64,000 bases of DNA, from positions 3,720,001 to 3,784,000 of the forward strand of contig CAWFMF010000004.1 in the NCBI GenBank assembly GCA_963816985.1, written 5' to 3'. A model generated the notes under the pieces. That model was not told the DNA's origin. It made no database searches and worked only from the letters and a program-made list of their open reading frames with translations. This document shows, piece by piece, positions 10,708 to 19,507 of this stretch (position 1 is the stretch's first letter; each line of letters begins with the position of its first letter). The DNA comes from JAIVJM01 sp963816985 (lineage in GTDB: Bacteria > Acidobacteriota > Blastocatellia > Pyrinomonadales > Pyrinomonadaceae). The position numbers and the translations under genes are program-made.

Positions 10708-11526
10708 ATGTTCGAGACTCTGGTCGAGTCAGGCTCGCACAAAGACGACTTTGCGCGCAAAGGCTCGTTTTTCTTGGGGACGTTCGTCCTCTACATCGTC
10801 CTGCTGGTCTCAGCTGGCGTCGGCAGCATCTACTATTACAACGCGTCAATCCCAGACCCCAGTCTGGAACTCCTGACGCTCGTCGCGCCGGTTCCGATGA
10901 CTGCGCAGGCCGAGCCGCCGAAACCGGACGAGGCTCCGAAGCCCGCGGCGAGTAAAGAGCCGACGGTCGCGATGAGGCAGGAAATCTCCGTCATCGCGCC
11001 CGTGGTCAAGACCAACGAGGTCGCCAAAGAGACGACCAAGGAGGTCTCGCGCGCCAAGTCAATCGGCGTCGTGCAGGGCGACCGCGATGTCGGCGACGTG
11101 AATCAGGTGACCGCGACCGGCCCTATCGGCGTCATCGGCGGCGGTGGCGGCGGCGGCGGCACAGGCCCCGCGGCCCCGGTCGTCTCCGACTCGGAACCGC
11201 CTCCGCCGCCCGCGCCGAAGCCGACGCCTCCGCCCAGACCGAGGGCTCCCGTCTCCGGCGGCGTCTTGAACGGCAAGGCGATCAGCAAGCCGCAGCCCGC
11301 CTACCCGGCGATTGCCCGCACGGCCCGCGCTTCGGGGCAGGTGACGGTGCAGATCACCGTGGACGAGTCGGGGCGCGTCATCTCGGCGAGCGCCGTGAGC
11401 GGGCACCCGCTTCTCAGGCAGGCCGCCGAAGGCGCGGCGCGGCAGGCGCGCTTCTCGCCGACGCTGCTTTCGGGGCAGCCGGTGAAGGTGACCGGCGTCA
11501 TCACTTACAACTTCGTGCTCCAATAA
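10708..11526 (+). CDS. tonB: Energy transducer TonB-family protein
   Basis: 272 residues, ATG with GGAGG 12 bases upstream. A cytoplasmic N-terminus (about 20 residues) precedes one TM helix (about 21-43), a Pro/Lys/Ala-rich periplasmic spacer with a Gly run, and a TonB_C domain (about 184-272) that begins SGGVLNGKAISKPQPAYP. It is thought to carry energy from ExbB-ExbD to outer-membrane receptors. It heads the operon with exbB, two exbD copies and a TPR lipoprotein. The TonB_C start is almost the same as in the VWA-TonB fusion at 21587-23524. Confidence 0.88.
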   Translation: MFETLVESGSHKDDFARKGSFFLGTFVLYIVLLVSAGVGSIYYYNASIPDPSLELLTLVAPVPMTAQAEPPKPDEAPKPAASKEPTVAMRQEISVIAPVVKTNEVAKETTKEVSRAKSIGVVQGDRDVGDVNQVTATGPIGVIGGGGGGGGTGPAAPVVSDSEPPPPPAPKPTPPPRPRAPVSGGVLNGKAISKPQPAYPAIARTARASGQVTVQITVDESGRVISASAVSGHPLLRQAAEGAARQARFSPTLLSGQPVKVTGVITYNFVLQ

Positions 11527-11529
11527 ACA

Positions 11530-11610
11530 GGGCGCGGGGCGCGACCTGAGAAGAGCGCCGTGCCGTCCCGCACGGGCGGGGGCGGCGCTCTTCTCAGGTC
11601 GCACGCGCCC
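11530..11610. repeat. Intercistronic GC hairpin tonB/exbB
   Basis: A perfect 19-bp stem (11541-11559 with 11584-11602) is extended by an outer 7-bp pairing (11530-11536 with 11604-11610). No T-run follows, so it is more likely an mRNA processing or stability element than a full terminator. Confidence 0.75.
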
Positions 11611-11664
11611 CTCCGTCGAGCGCTCTCGCTATTTGCAACAGAAAACCTTTGGAGGATTCGTACC

Positions 11665-12447
11665 GTGACCATTTTAACGAGCTTGCTCGGAAGCAAAGCG
11701 TTTGGCTTCCTCTTTTTCCTTTTCCAGGAAGCCGCCGCGCCCGCCTCTCCGGGAGACGATCTCGCCGGACACTTCACGTTCACCGAGATGGTCAAGAACC
11801 TCGGCGCGGTGGCGCTCGTCGTGCTGATCATCCTGCTCATCATGTCCATGTACTCGATTGCGATCATGGTCGAGCGTTACCTGACTTACTCCTCGGCCAA
11901 GAAGCAGTCGCGCGAGTTCGCGCCGCGCGTCGCGCAGGCTCTCAAGAACGACCGCATCGAAGAGGCCATCAACATCAGCGACAAGCATAAGAAGTCGCAC
12001 CTCGCGATGGTGGTCAACGCGGGCCTTCAGGAGTTCCGCGCGCACGGCCAGTCCTCGGACATCTCCGGCGAGGAGATAGAGGCCAGTAAGCGCGCCCTTC
12101 AACGCGCCATCGCCATTAAGTCCGCCGAGTTCCGGCGCGGCCTGTCGGGCCTCGCGACGGTCGGCTCGACCGCGCCCTTCGTCGGCCTCTTCGGGACGGT
12201 GTTCGGCATCATCAATGCCTTCACCGGCATGAAGAGCGCCGAGAGCGCGGGCATCGGCGCGGTCGCCGGCGGCATCGCCGAGGCGCTCATCGCGACGGCC
12301 ATCGGCCTCGGCGTGGCGGTGCCCGCCGTGTGGGCCTTCAACTACTTCACGGGCAAGGTGGACGGCTTCATCATCGAGATGGACAACTCGGCTTCGGAGC
12401 TGATTGACTACTTCCTGAAGAACCGGACGCGGCAGCTCGGCTCGTAG
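11665..12447 (+). CDS. exbB: ExbB/TolQ/MotA-family proton channel protein
   Basis: 260 residues. The GTG at 11665 was chosen because GGAGG lies 9 bases upstream and the first TM comes soon after. TM segments are near 42-65, about 155-180 and 195-220; the MotA/ExbB core (GLATVGSTAPFVGLFGTVFGI, and AEALIATAIGLGVAVPA) is intact. It forms the inner-membrane proton channel with ExbD and drives TonB. The first 25 residues are hydrophobic and could be an additional membrane segment. Confidence 0.93.
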   Translation: MTILTSLLGSKAFGFLFFLFQEAAAPASPGDDLAGHFTFTEMVKNLGAVALVVLIILLIMSMYSIAIMVERYLTYSSAKKQSREFAPRVAQALKNDRIEEAINISDKHKKSHLAMVVNAGLQEFRAHGQSSDISGEEIEASKRALQRAIAIKSAEFRRGLSGLATVGSTAPFVGLFGTVFGIINAFTGMKSAESAGIGAVAGGIAEALIATAIGLGVAVPAVWAFNYFTGKVDGFIIEMDNSASELIDYFLKNRTRQLGS

Positions 12448-12480
12448 GTGCGCGGCGCGAAGCGTCGCGGAAGTGGCACA

Positions 12481-12510
12481 CCCCGGCGGCTTCTCAAGGA
12501 GCCGCCGGGG
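12481..12510. repeat. Intercistronic GC hairpin exbB/exbD
   Basis: A perfect 11-bp stem (12481-12491 with 12500-12510) in the 120-bp gap between exbB and the first exbD. No T-run follows. Confidence 0.7.
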
Positions 12511-12567
12511 CCGAGCGCGGCGTCAACGTGCGCCCGCGCCCGTCTGAAGTTGTGAGGGGAGAAAGTT

Positions 12568-13065
12568 ATGAGTATGTCAGGCGGAGGCGGAGGCGGCGGC
12601 CTCTCCTCGGATATCAACGTCACCCCGATGGTGGACATCATGTTGGTGATCCTCATCATCTTCATGGTCATCACGCCCTTCCTCCAGCAGGGCGTCTCGG
12701 TGACCCTGCCGCGCGACATGCGGAACCCGGAGGAAGACCCGGCGATCATCAAGGAGACCTCCGTCGTGGTGGCGATCACGGAGCAGGGCGACCTCTTCAT
12801 CGGGAAGAAGAAGATAGACAAGGACTCGCTCAAGGCCGAGCTTGACCAGAAGATGGCGACCAAGCAGGAGCAGGATCGCATCGTCTACATCCGCAGCGAC
12901 ATCGGCGCCAACTACGGGACGGTCGTCGAGACCATCAACATCATCCGCGACTCCGGGATAGACCAGATCGGCCTCGTCGCCGACAAGAAGAAGGGTCCGG
13001 GCGCGGCTCCGGAAGGCGGCGCGGCCCCCGCGCAGGGTGGCCCGGCTCCGGCCCCGGCGTCCTAA
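12568..13065 (+). CDS. exbD: ExbD/TolR-family biopolymer transporter (copy 1)
   Basis: 165 residues. A Gly-rich cytoplasmic tip (MSMSGGGGGGG) precedes NVTPMVDIMLVILIIFMV, the single TM with the conserved Asp that carries protons, and then a periplasmic domain. The C-terminus is a Gly/Ala/Pro-rich tail. Good Shine-Dalgarno (GAGGGGAG). Works with ExbB and TonB. It differs from copy 2 in sequence, so the two may form a hetero-oligomer or serve different transducers. Confidence 0.93.
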   Translation: MSMSGGGGGGGLSSDINVTPMVDIMLVILIIFMVITPFLQQGVSVTLPRDMRNPEEDPAIIKETSVVVAITEQGDLFIGKKKIDKDSLKAELDQKMATKQEQDRIVYIRSDIGANYGTVVETINIIRDSGIDQIGLVADKKKGPGAAPEGGAAPAQGGPAPAPAS

Positions 13066-13138
13066 AGTCATTCGTCGAAAGACGCGCTGCCCTTCTCGCG
13101 GGGGCGCGGCGCGCTGAATTCTTGGAGGTATCAACCGT

Positions 13139-13648
13139 ATGGGAATGAGTGGTGGTTCCGGCACGGGCCGTGCCGAGCCGAACATCAACGTCACGCCGTT
13201 TATTGACATCCTGCTGGTGCTGCTGATCATCTTCATGGTCATCACGCCGCTCAAGCCGACGCGCTTCAAGACGCTCGTCCCGGAGCGCAGCGAGGAGATG
13301 AGCGCGGCGGCCAAGCAGAGCCCGCGCACGCTCATCGTGGCGATCAGCAAAGACCTCAAGGTCTCTCTGACGCGCGGCGCGAACCAGATCGCCGAGGCGT
13401 CCGTGAACGACCCCGGCCCGCTCGCCGCGCGGCTCGCCGCCGAGTTCAAGGAGCGCAAGGAACAGCAGATTTGGAAAGAGGGCTTCGAGAGCCGCGCCGA
13501 CCTCGGGCCGGACGACCGCATCGAGAAGACCGTCTTCGTCAAAGCCCCGCAGACCTTCAAGTACGGGGATGTGGTGAAAATCATAGACGCCATCAAGGGG
13601 GCGGGGGCGAGCCCCGTCGGCCTCCAGACCGAGGCGCTCGAACAATAG
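13139..13648 (+). CDS. exbD: ExbD/TolR-family biopolymer transporter (copy 2)
   Basis: 169 residues, GGAGG upstream of the ATG. NINVTPFIDILLVLLIIFMV holds the TM and the conserved Asp. The periplasmic domain contains a charged insert (about 85-125) not seen in copy 1. It ends close to the TPR lipoprotein gene, with a hairpin between. Paired exbD genes after one exbB are common in this kind of operon. Confidence 0.92.
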   Translation: MGMSGGSGTGRAEPNINVTPFIDILLVLLIIFMVITPLKPTRFKTLVPERSEEMSAAAKQSPRTLIVAISKDLKVSLTRGANQIAEASVNDPGPLAARLAAEFKERKEQQIWKEGFESRADLGPDDRIEKTVFVKAPQTFKYGDVVKIIDAIKGAGASPVGLQTEALEQ

Positions 13649-13658
13649 ACAAGTGACC

Positions 13659-13698
13659 GCGCCGCCGCCGTCCCGACCCCCGGAGACGGTGGCGGCGC
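13659..13698. repeat. Intercistronic GC hairpin exbD/TPR lipoprotein
   Basis: A 13-bp stem (13659-13671 with 13686-13698) with one G-U pair. Third GC hairpin of the same operon. Confidence 0.6.
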
Positions 13699-13764
13699 GC
13701 AGTTTACGGCCCGGAAGTTTTCATCCCCCGTCTGTCTCATCTTTAGCTTGGAGCCATCAAGTCA

Positions 13765-14616
13765 ATGAAACTCTCTCGAATCAGCATCGTCGCCATGCTC
13801 TTCGTCGTGGCTTCGACCTCCGCCGGCTGCGGGGTGATTAACCGAATCCGCGCCAAGAACGCGCTGAACGAAGGCGCGCGCGCCTACAAGGAAGGCAAGT
13901 TCCCTGAGGCGGAGCAGAAGTTCAGGGAGGCCTACGAGTACGACCCTTCGCAGAAGAACGCGCCGCTCTTCATCGCGCGCTCGGTGCAGCAGCAGTACAA
14001 GCCCGGCGTGGACGCCCCCGAAAACAAGGCCAAGGGGCAGGCGGCGATTGACGCCTATCAGGAGATTCTGAAGAACGACCCGCAGAACGAAGACGCCTAC
14101 AACGCCATCGTCTTCATCTACCGCCAGATGCGCAACGAGGACAAGGAGCGCGAGTTGCTCGTGCAGCGCGCCAACCTCGAATCCGCCCCGAAGGAGAAGC
14201 GGGCCGTTGCCTACACCATCCTCGCCAGCAAGCAGTGGCAGTGCGCCTACGACATCACCGAGCAGAAGGAGAACAAGGAGACCATCACGCAGGCCACGAA
14301 GGTGCTCGTCAAGTACAAGAAGCCCGCCAACCAGGCGGACTTCGACAAGGCGCGCGGCTGCGTGACCGAGGGGCTCAAACTGGCCGAGCAGGCCATCAGC
14401 CTCGACTCCGAGAACCCGAACTCCTGGTCTTACAAGGCCAACCTCCTGCGCGAGCAGTCGAAGCTCGCCGAGATGGAAGGCAACGCCGAGCAGAAGGCCG
14501 AGTACGACAAGCAGTACGACGCGGCCCTCGAAACGCAGAAGCGTCTGAGCGAGGCGGCGGCCAAGAAGAAGGAGGCCGAGGAAGCGGCGAAGACGCCGAC
14601 CCCGCCCGCCAGCTAA
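13765..14616 (+). CDS. TPR-repeat lipoprotein
   Basis: 283 residues. The signal sequence ends in a lipobox (STSAGC, Cys21), so the protein is probably lipid-anchored. TPR-like helices start with ALNEGARAYKEGKFPEAEQK and go on through about residue 245; the C-terminal 30 residues are Lys/Glu/Ala-rich. It is the last gene of the tonB-exbB-exbD-exbD operon and may be a scaffold for the energised complex or its client, by context. The exact partner is unknown. Confidence 0.8.
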   Translation: MKLSRISIVAMLFVVASTSAGCGVINRIRAKNALNEGARAYKEGKFPEAEQKFREAYEYDPSQKNAPLFIARSVQQQYKPGVDAPENKAKGQAAIDAYQEILKNDPQNEDAYNAIVFIYRQMRNEDKERELLVQRANLESAPKEKRAVAYTILASKQWQCAYDITEQKENKETITQATKVLVKYKKPANQADFDKARGCVTEGLKLAEQAISLDSENPNSWSYKANLLREQSKLAEMEGNAEQKAEYDKQYDAALETQKRLSEAAAKKKEAEEAAKTPTPPAS

Positions 14617-14677
14617 ACACCTTTTGAAATTCCCCGGCGCGGGCTCCCGCACGAGACGCGCCGCCCTCGACCAAAGA

Positions 14678-14715
14678 AGGTGATGCCTGACTTCCCGTCG
14701 GGCATCACCTCTTCT
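14678..14715 (+). terminator. Terminator of the tonB-exb operon
   Basis: A 14-bp stem (14678-14691 with 14697-14710, one G-U), loop TTCCC, then CTTCTTATAA. It lies 62 bp after the TPR lipoprotein stop. Confidence 0.75.
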
Positions 14716-14721
14716 TATAAT

Positions 14722-14827
14722 AGCTGTCAGCTTTTAGCCGTGAGCCCTCAGCCAATCAAATGCGTTTCGAATGCATCTAAAAGCTGACCGTTACCGGCTA
14801 AGAGCTAAGAGCTAAGGAGCTAACAGC
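14722..14827. repeat. Heptamer-period inverted repeat N (AGCTTTT type)
   Basis: Left units are AGCTGTC, AGCTTTT, AGCCGTG, AGCCCTC. The right part has TAAAAGCTGAC pairing back to GTCAGCTTTTA (near 14727-14737) and then direct AGCTAAG units. It ends 7 bp before the next ATG and supplies the AAGGAG that may act as ribosome binding site. Confidence 0.8.
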
Positions 14828-14834
14828 TTCTTTT

Positions 14835-17033
14835 ATGATCCGCATCGAGGAGATTGTAGATAAAGTTGCGCGCAACCACCCGCAGGCCGACCTTGACCTG
14901 CTCCGGCGCGCGTACTTTTTCTCCGCCCGCGAGCACAAGGGGCAGACGCGCGCCTCCGGCGAGCCGTACCTCGTGCACCCGCTCGAAGTCGCCAACATCC
15001 TCGCCGACATGCGGCTCGACGAAATCTCGGTGGCGACCGGGCTCCTCCACGACGTAGTTGAAGACACGCTCGTCAAGCCGGAAGTGATTCAGGAACTCTT
15101 CGGCGGCGAGATCGCGCACCTCGTTGACGGCCTCACGAAGATCGCGCAGATCAGCAACCAGTCGCGCGAGGAGCAGCAGGCCGAGAACGTCCGCAAGATG
15201 CTTCTGGCGATGGTGGACGACGTGCGCGTCGTCCTCGTCAAACTCGCCGACCGCCTCCACAACATGCGCACGCTCGGCTTCCTCAAGCCCGAAAAGCGGC
15301 GGCGCATCGCGCAGGAGACCCTCGACATCTTCGCGCCCATCGCGCACCGCCTCGGCATGGGCCGCATGCGCGGCGAACTCGAAGACCTCGCCTTCCAGAA
15401 CCTCCACCCCGAAGAGTACCGCGAGCTGGCCGAGCAACTGGAGAAGCGGCGCGGCGAGCACAAGGCTTTCCTCAAGGACGCGACCTCGCGGATTGAAGAG
15501 AAGATGCGCGAGGCCGAGGTGCCCATCATCCGCATCGAGGGCCGCGTCAAACGCCTCTACTCGATCTGGAAGAAGCTCAAGCGGCAGAAGATCGAACTGG
15601 ATCAGGTCTACGACCTCATCGCCGCGCGCATCGTCACGCCCGACGAGGTGCGTTACTGCTACGCCGCGCTCGGCGTCGTCCACAACCTCTGGCAGCCCAT
15701 CCCCGGTCGCTTCAAGGACTGGATCGCCACGCCGCGCGAGAACTTCTACCAGTCGCTCCACACCTCGGTCATCGGCCAGAAGGGGCAGACCTTCGAGTTG
15801 CAGATTCGCACCGAGGAGATGCACCGCATCGCCGAGGAGGGCGTCGCCGCGCACTGGAAGTACAAGGAGGGGAGCCGGGGCTCGCACGACGACGACGAGG
15901 CCTTCAAGTGGCTGCGCTCGCTCGTCGAGTGGTCGCAGGAGGTCAAGGACTCGCGCGACTTCCTCGAATCCCTCAAGCTCGACCTCTACCCGAAGGACGT
16001 CTACGCCTTCACGCCCGCGGGCAAAATCATCCAGCTCCCGCGCGGCGCGACCCTCGTTGACTTCGCCTACATGATCCACACCGAGATCGGGAACGGCTGT
16101 TCGGGCGCGCGCATCAACGGGCGGATGGTGCCTTTGCGCACCGTCATCCAGAACGGCGACGTGGTGGAAATCCTGACCTCGCCGAACGCGCACCCCTCGC
16201 GCGACTGGCTCAACTTCGTCCAGACCTCGCGCGCGCGCAACCGCGTCCGCCACTGGGTCTCCGAGCAGCAGCGCGTCGAATCAATCGAGCTCGGTCGCAA
16301 GCTCTTCGAGAAGGAATCGCAGCGCTTCAGCCTCTCGGCCAAGAAGCTTTTGGCCGACTCGGACGGCGAGCTCAAGCGCATCGCCAACGAATACGGCTAC
16401 GGGCGCGTCGAAGACCTGCTCGCCGCCATCGGCTACGGCAAGATCGTCCCGCGCAACGTCTTCGCCAAGTACCTCGGCCCCGAAAAGTTCGCTGAGCTCG
16501 ACCAGCGGAAGGAGTCGCGGCTGCGCACCAGCGTCAACGCCGGGGTGCAGGCCGTGCGCAAGCTCATCCGCCTCGGCGAAGACTCCATCGTCGTGCGCGG
16601 CGTGGACGACCTTCTGGTGGTGCGCGCGCGCTGCTGCAACCCCGTGCGCGGCGAGGAGATCGTCGGCTACATCACGCGCGGCAAGGGCGTCGCCGTCCAC
16701 GCGCGCCGCTGCACGAACGTCCAGGCCCTGATGGTCAACCCCGAACGCGTCGTCGAGGTCGAGTGGGCGGGCAGCGAGACCGAGGCCTCCTACGCCGTCA
16801 AGCTCCTCGCCATCACGGAGAACCGGACGGGGATGATCGCCGACGTGACGAACGCCATCAAGGACATCAAGACCAACATCCGCGCCGCCGGGGCAGCCGT
16901 CTCGGACGACGACCGGGGTCGCATCGAAGTGACCGTCGAAGTCTTCGACGTCAAGCACCTTGACCGCGTGATGACCTCGATCCGCAAAGTCCCCGGCGTG
17001 CTCGATGTCGAGCGCCTTAACGGCACGGCGTGA
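14835..17033 (+). CDS. rsh: Bifunctional (p)ppGpp synthetase/hydrolase (RelA/SpoT homologue)
   Basis: 732 residues. An HD hydrolase domain with His48 (YLVHPLEV) and His72-Asp73 (LLHDVVEDT) comes first, then the synthetase domain (about 235-350, with GRFKDWI and FYQSLHTSV), a TGS domain (about 388-450), a Zn-finger-like/CC region (RARCCNPVRGEEIVGY) and a C-terminal ACT domain. Both active sites look intact, so it likely makes and degrades the stringent-response alarmone. It is a stand-alone gene after a terminator and a heptamer repeat. Confidence 0.95.
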   Translation: MIRIEEIVDKVARNHPQADLDLLRRAYFFSAREHKGQTRASGEPYLVHPLEVANILADMRLDEISVATGLLHDVVEDTLVKPEVIQELFGGEIAHLVDGLTKIAQISNQSREEQQAENVRKMLLAMVDDVRVVLVKLADRLHNMRTLGFLKPEKRRRIAQETLDIFAPIAHRLGMGRMRGELEDLAFQNLHPEEYRELAEQLEKRRGEHKAFLKDATSRIEEKMREAEVPIIRIEGRVKRLYSIWKKLKRQKIELDQVYDLIAARIVTPDEVRYCYAALGVVHNLWQPIPGRFKDWIATPRENFYQSLHTSVIGQKGQTFELQIRTEEMHRIAEEGVAAHWKYKEGSRGSHDDDEAFKWLRSLVEWSQEVKDSRDFLESLKLDLYPKDVYAFTPAGKIIQLPRGATLVDFAYMIHTEIGNGCSGARINGRMVPLRTVIQNGDVVEILTSPNAHPSRDWLNFVQTSRARNRVRHWVSEQQRVESIELGRKLFEKESQRFSLSAKKLLADSDGELKRIANEYGYGRVEDLLAAIGYGKIVPRNVFAKYLGPEKFAELDQRKESRLRTSVNAGVQAVRKLIRLGEDSIVVRGVDDLLVVRARCCNPVRGEEIVGYITRGKGVAVHARRCTNVQALMVNPERVVEVEWAGSETEASYAVKLLAITENRTGMIADVTNAIKDIKTNIRAAGAAVSDDDRGRIEVTVEVFDVKHLDRVMTSIRKVPGVLDVERLNGTA

Positions 17034-17257
17034 GGAGCTTCCAGCGATTAGCTTTTAGCTCTCAGCCTTCAACCCCGAACGAACTCCGCCGGAAAATCGG
17101 TCGCAAACCCCGCCCAATGCATCCACTTTCGCCGAACCGACATCAATAGACTCGCGTACCTTTTAAGCTCAAGGCCAAATGCCTGCCCGTTTGCCGTGCG
17201 GCGAAGGCATCTGTTAAAATCTGCGTTTTGTTCGAAGCCTTTAAAAAGGGGTTGTCC

Positions 17258-17650
17258 GTGACAGTGAGGCAGATCATCAAAACGGGAGAGTCGCCGCAGG
17301 CCATCGGGCCGTATTCGCAGGCCGTCGTGGCGGGCGGGCTCGTCTTCGCTTCGGGCCAGATTCCGCTCGACCCTTCGACCGGAGAGTTCGTCGAGGGCGG
17401 CATCGCCGAGCAGACCGAGCAAGTCCTGCGCAACCTCTCGAAGGTTCTGGAAGCCGCCGGGACAAGCCTCGCGCGGGTCGTGAAGACGACCGTCTTCCTC
17501 GCCGACATGAATGATTTCGCGGCGATGAACGAGGTCTACGGGCGTTTCTTCTCCGAGGAGCCGCCCGCGCGCTCGACGGTGCAGGCCGCCCGCCTGCCGC
17601 GCGACGCACGCGTGGAGATAGACGTTATCGCGCTCGCGGGCGCGGAGTGA
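17258..17650 (+). CDS. ridA: RidA family enamine/imine deaminase
   Basis: 130 residues from the GTG at 17258 (AGGGG 7 bases upstream; gives the usual MTVRQIIKTGESPQAIGPYS start). The catalytic Arg105 is present (PPARSTVQAARLP) and the YjgF signature ends RVEIDV. It hydrolyses reactive enamine/imine intermediates from PLP enzymes in the cytosol. Length matches the family. A TTG 30 bases upstream is a less likely start. Confidence 0.93.
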   Translation: MTVRQIIKTGESPQAIGPYSQAVVAGGLVFASGQIPLDPSTGEFVEGGIAEQTEQVLRNLSKVLEAAGTSLARVVKTTVFLADMNDFAAMNEVYGRFFSEEPPARSTVQAARLPRDARVEIDVIALAGAE

Positions 17651-17686
17651 TTTTTGGAGTGAGCCGGGGCGTTCGGAGGGCAAACG

Positions 17687-17723
17687 AAAAGGCGGGAGCG
17701 CCGGAGAGACTCCGCCGCCCGCC
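17687..17723 (-). terminator. Terminator after rpmB (minus strand)
   Basis: Outer stem 17691-17696 with 17718-17723 and inner stem 17702-17706 with 17710-17714; TTTTCGTTT follows on the minus strand. It lies between the convergent ridA and rpmB. Confidence 0.45.
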
Positions 17724-17747
17724 GCCGCATCGTTCGGTGTTGATAAT

Positions 17748-17942
17748 TTAGGCCGCTTTGGCGATCTTGCCCGCCTTGATGCAGGAGGTGCAGACCTTCA
17801 TCCGCTCCGCTCCGCCCTGCGGTCGCTGGACGCGGACGGATTGCAGGTTCGGGTTGAAGCGGCGGCGCGTGCGGTTGTTAGCGTGTGAGACGTTGTTCCC
17901 GAATTGCGGCCCCTTGCCGCAGACTTCGCATCTTTTAGCCAT
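17748..17942 (-). CDS. rpmB: 50S ribosomal protein L28
   Basis: 64 residues from ATG 17942 (MAKRCEVCGKGPQFGNNVSH). It is the zinc-ribbon form, with Cys5, Cys8, Cys51 and Cys54. Upstream in-frame codons are not part of L28. GGAGG sits about 15 bases before the start, a little far. A strong promoter lies 85 bp upstream. Confidence 0.97.
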   Translation of the reverse strand: MAKRCEVCGKGPQFGNNVSHANNRTRRRFNPNLQSVRVQRPQGGAERMKVCTSCIKAGKIAKAA

Positions 17943-18026
17943 GACGTTGTTTTGATACCTCCAGAACTTTAAGAAGCGCGGCCCCCTGCACACAGTCTCG
18001 GCGGCGGCGCACGTTAGAAACGAAAA

Positions 18027-18056
18027 TTTATAGCAAACGGACTCGCCCAACGTCAA
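18027..18056 (-). promoter_or_regulatory. Sigma-70-type promoter of rpmB
   Basis: On the minus strand: TTGACG (18056-18051), 18-bp spacer, TATAAA (18032-18027). One of the clearest promoters in the window. Confidence 0.75.
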
Positions 18057-18135
18057 GTTACGCGCCCGGAGCCGGGCGGGCGGGGACGGCTAAGGCATCA
18101 TCTTTTGAGACAGTTGGAAGGAGCATAGAGCCACA

Positions 18136-19359
18136 GTGCACAGACACGCCAAACGCGTCGCGTCCATCACCCTCGTCATCATCTCCGCCTTCGCGGTGGC
18201 CGCGTGTAAACGCGACCCGAACAGCAAGGGGGCGCAGGCCGACAGTTCCTCCGCCGCCACCGTCAACGGGAAGCCGATCCCCTTGAAGGAAGTTGACAAG
18301 GCCATCAGCCTGCAGGTCGGCGGCCAGCTCGACAAGCTCCCGCCGCTCGAACTGGCGAACGCGCGGATTCAGGCTCTCCAAAGCCTGATCCAGACCGAGG
18401 CGCTCTTCCAGCGCGCCGAGAGGGACAAGCTCCTGCCGACCGAAGAGGAGGTCACGCAGGCCATCAACTCCCGCAAGCAGCAGGCGCGCATGACCGAGGA
18501 GGAGTGGCAGCGCAGGCTCAAGGAGAGCGGCGAGGACGAGCAGTCTTTGCGCTTGAAAGCCCGCCGCGAGCTTGCCATCCAGAAGCTCGTCGAGAAGACC
18601 GTGGGCAGCATCACGATCCGCGACAACGAAGTCGAGCAGTATTACAACACCAACAAGGAGCGGTTCGTCAGCCCGCGCGGCGTCGGCCTCTCGGCCATCA
18701 TCGTTGACCCGCGCGACAACACCGGCGGCCAGTCGCCGGACGACGCCAAGAGCGATGCGGAGGCGAAGGGCAAGAGCGACGGCATCTACGCCATGCTCAA
18801 GAGCGGGGCGGTTGATTTCGCCGAAGTCGCACGGAACCGGAGCGAAGACCAGAGCGGCGCGGGCGGCGGCGATTTGGGATTCGCGACCGAGGAGCAACTG
18901 AGGCAGAACCGATTCCCCGCGGAAGTCATCGCCGGCTTCTTCGGCGCGACGCCGGTCGGCGGCATCACGCAGCCGATGCGCTTCGAGGATGGTCGCTACT
19001 ACATCTTTAAGCTGACCAACCGCCGCCTCCAGAGCGAGAACCAGAATCTCGACTCGCGCGGCGTGCGCGACCAGATTAAGGAACTGCTCATCCAGCAGCG
19101 GCAGAAGATTCTGAGCGACGCGCTCGGCGTCGTCGCCATGAACGAGGCGAAGATCGAGAACAGCCTCGCGCAGAGCATGCTCAACGACCCGAACATGCTC
19201 GGCGGGATGCAGCCGGTGAGCGGCGTGGGGACGACGACGCCCGCCGCGACGGCGACCCCTGCGTCGGCGACCGCGACCCCTGCGGCGGCGACCTCCACGC
19301 CCGCCGCCACGACGGCGGCGACTCCGGCCTCGCAGCCTTCGCCGCAGGCCACGAAGTAA
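18136..19359 (+). CDS. PpiC-type peptidyl-prolyl isomerase lipoprotein (PrsA/SurA-like)
   Basis: 407 residues, GTG start. The signal ends in lipobox AVAAC (Cys24), so a lipid-anchored periplasmic foldase is likely. A SurA-N-like helical domain (about 40-165) is followed by a rotamase region (about 175-300, with VGLSAIIVDPR and GGGDLGFATEEQL). The C-terminal 40 residues are a Thr/Ala/Pro low-complexity tail. It probably helps exported or outer-membrane proteins fold. Related lengths occur in PrsA-like proteins; the tail is an extra. Confidence 0.88.
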   Translation: MHRHAKRVASITLVIISAFAVAACKRDPNSKGAQADSSSAATVNGKPIPLKEVDKAISLQVGGQLDKLPPLELANARIQALQSLIQTEALFQRAERDKLLPTEEEVTQAINSRKQQARMTEEEWQRRLKESGEDEQSLRLKARRELAIQKLVEKTVGSITIRDNEVEQYYNTNKERFVSPRGVGLSAIIVDPRDNTGGQSPDDAKSDAEAKGKSDGIYAMLKSGAVDFAEVARNRSEDQSGAGGGDLGFATEEQLRQNRFPAEVIAGFFGATPVGGITQPMRFEDGRYYIFKLTNRRLQSENQNLDSRGVRDQIKELLIQQRQKILSDALGVVAMNEAKIENSLAQSMLNDPNMLGGMQPVSGVGTTTPAATATPASATATPAAATSTPAATTAATPASQPSPQATK

Positions 19360-19507
19360 CACGACCGCGCGCGGCGTCGGCGCTGAAGTCCCTTTGCGTC
19401 CCCGCCGCTCGGTGTAAAATTTGAAGCGGGCACGCGCGGCTCAAAGGGTTGAGCGGTGCGAGCCCGCTTCAGTCGCGTCGGAACCAGAGAGTTCAACGTT
19501 TGTCTTT

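Noticed and set aside
17943..18056. N-terminal extension of L28
   Set aside because: L28 starts MAKRC; the extension covers the promoter and leader.
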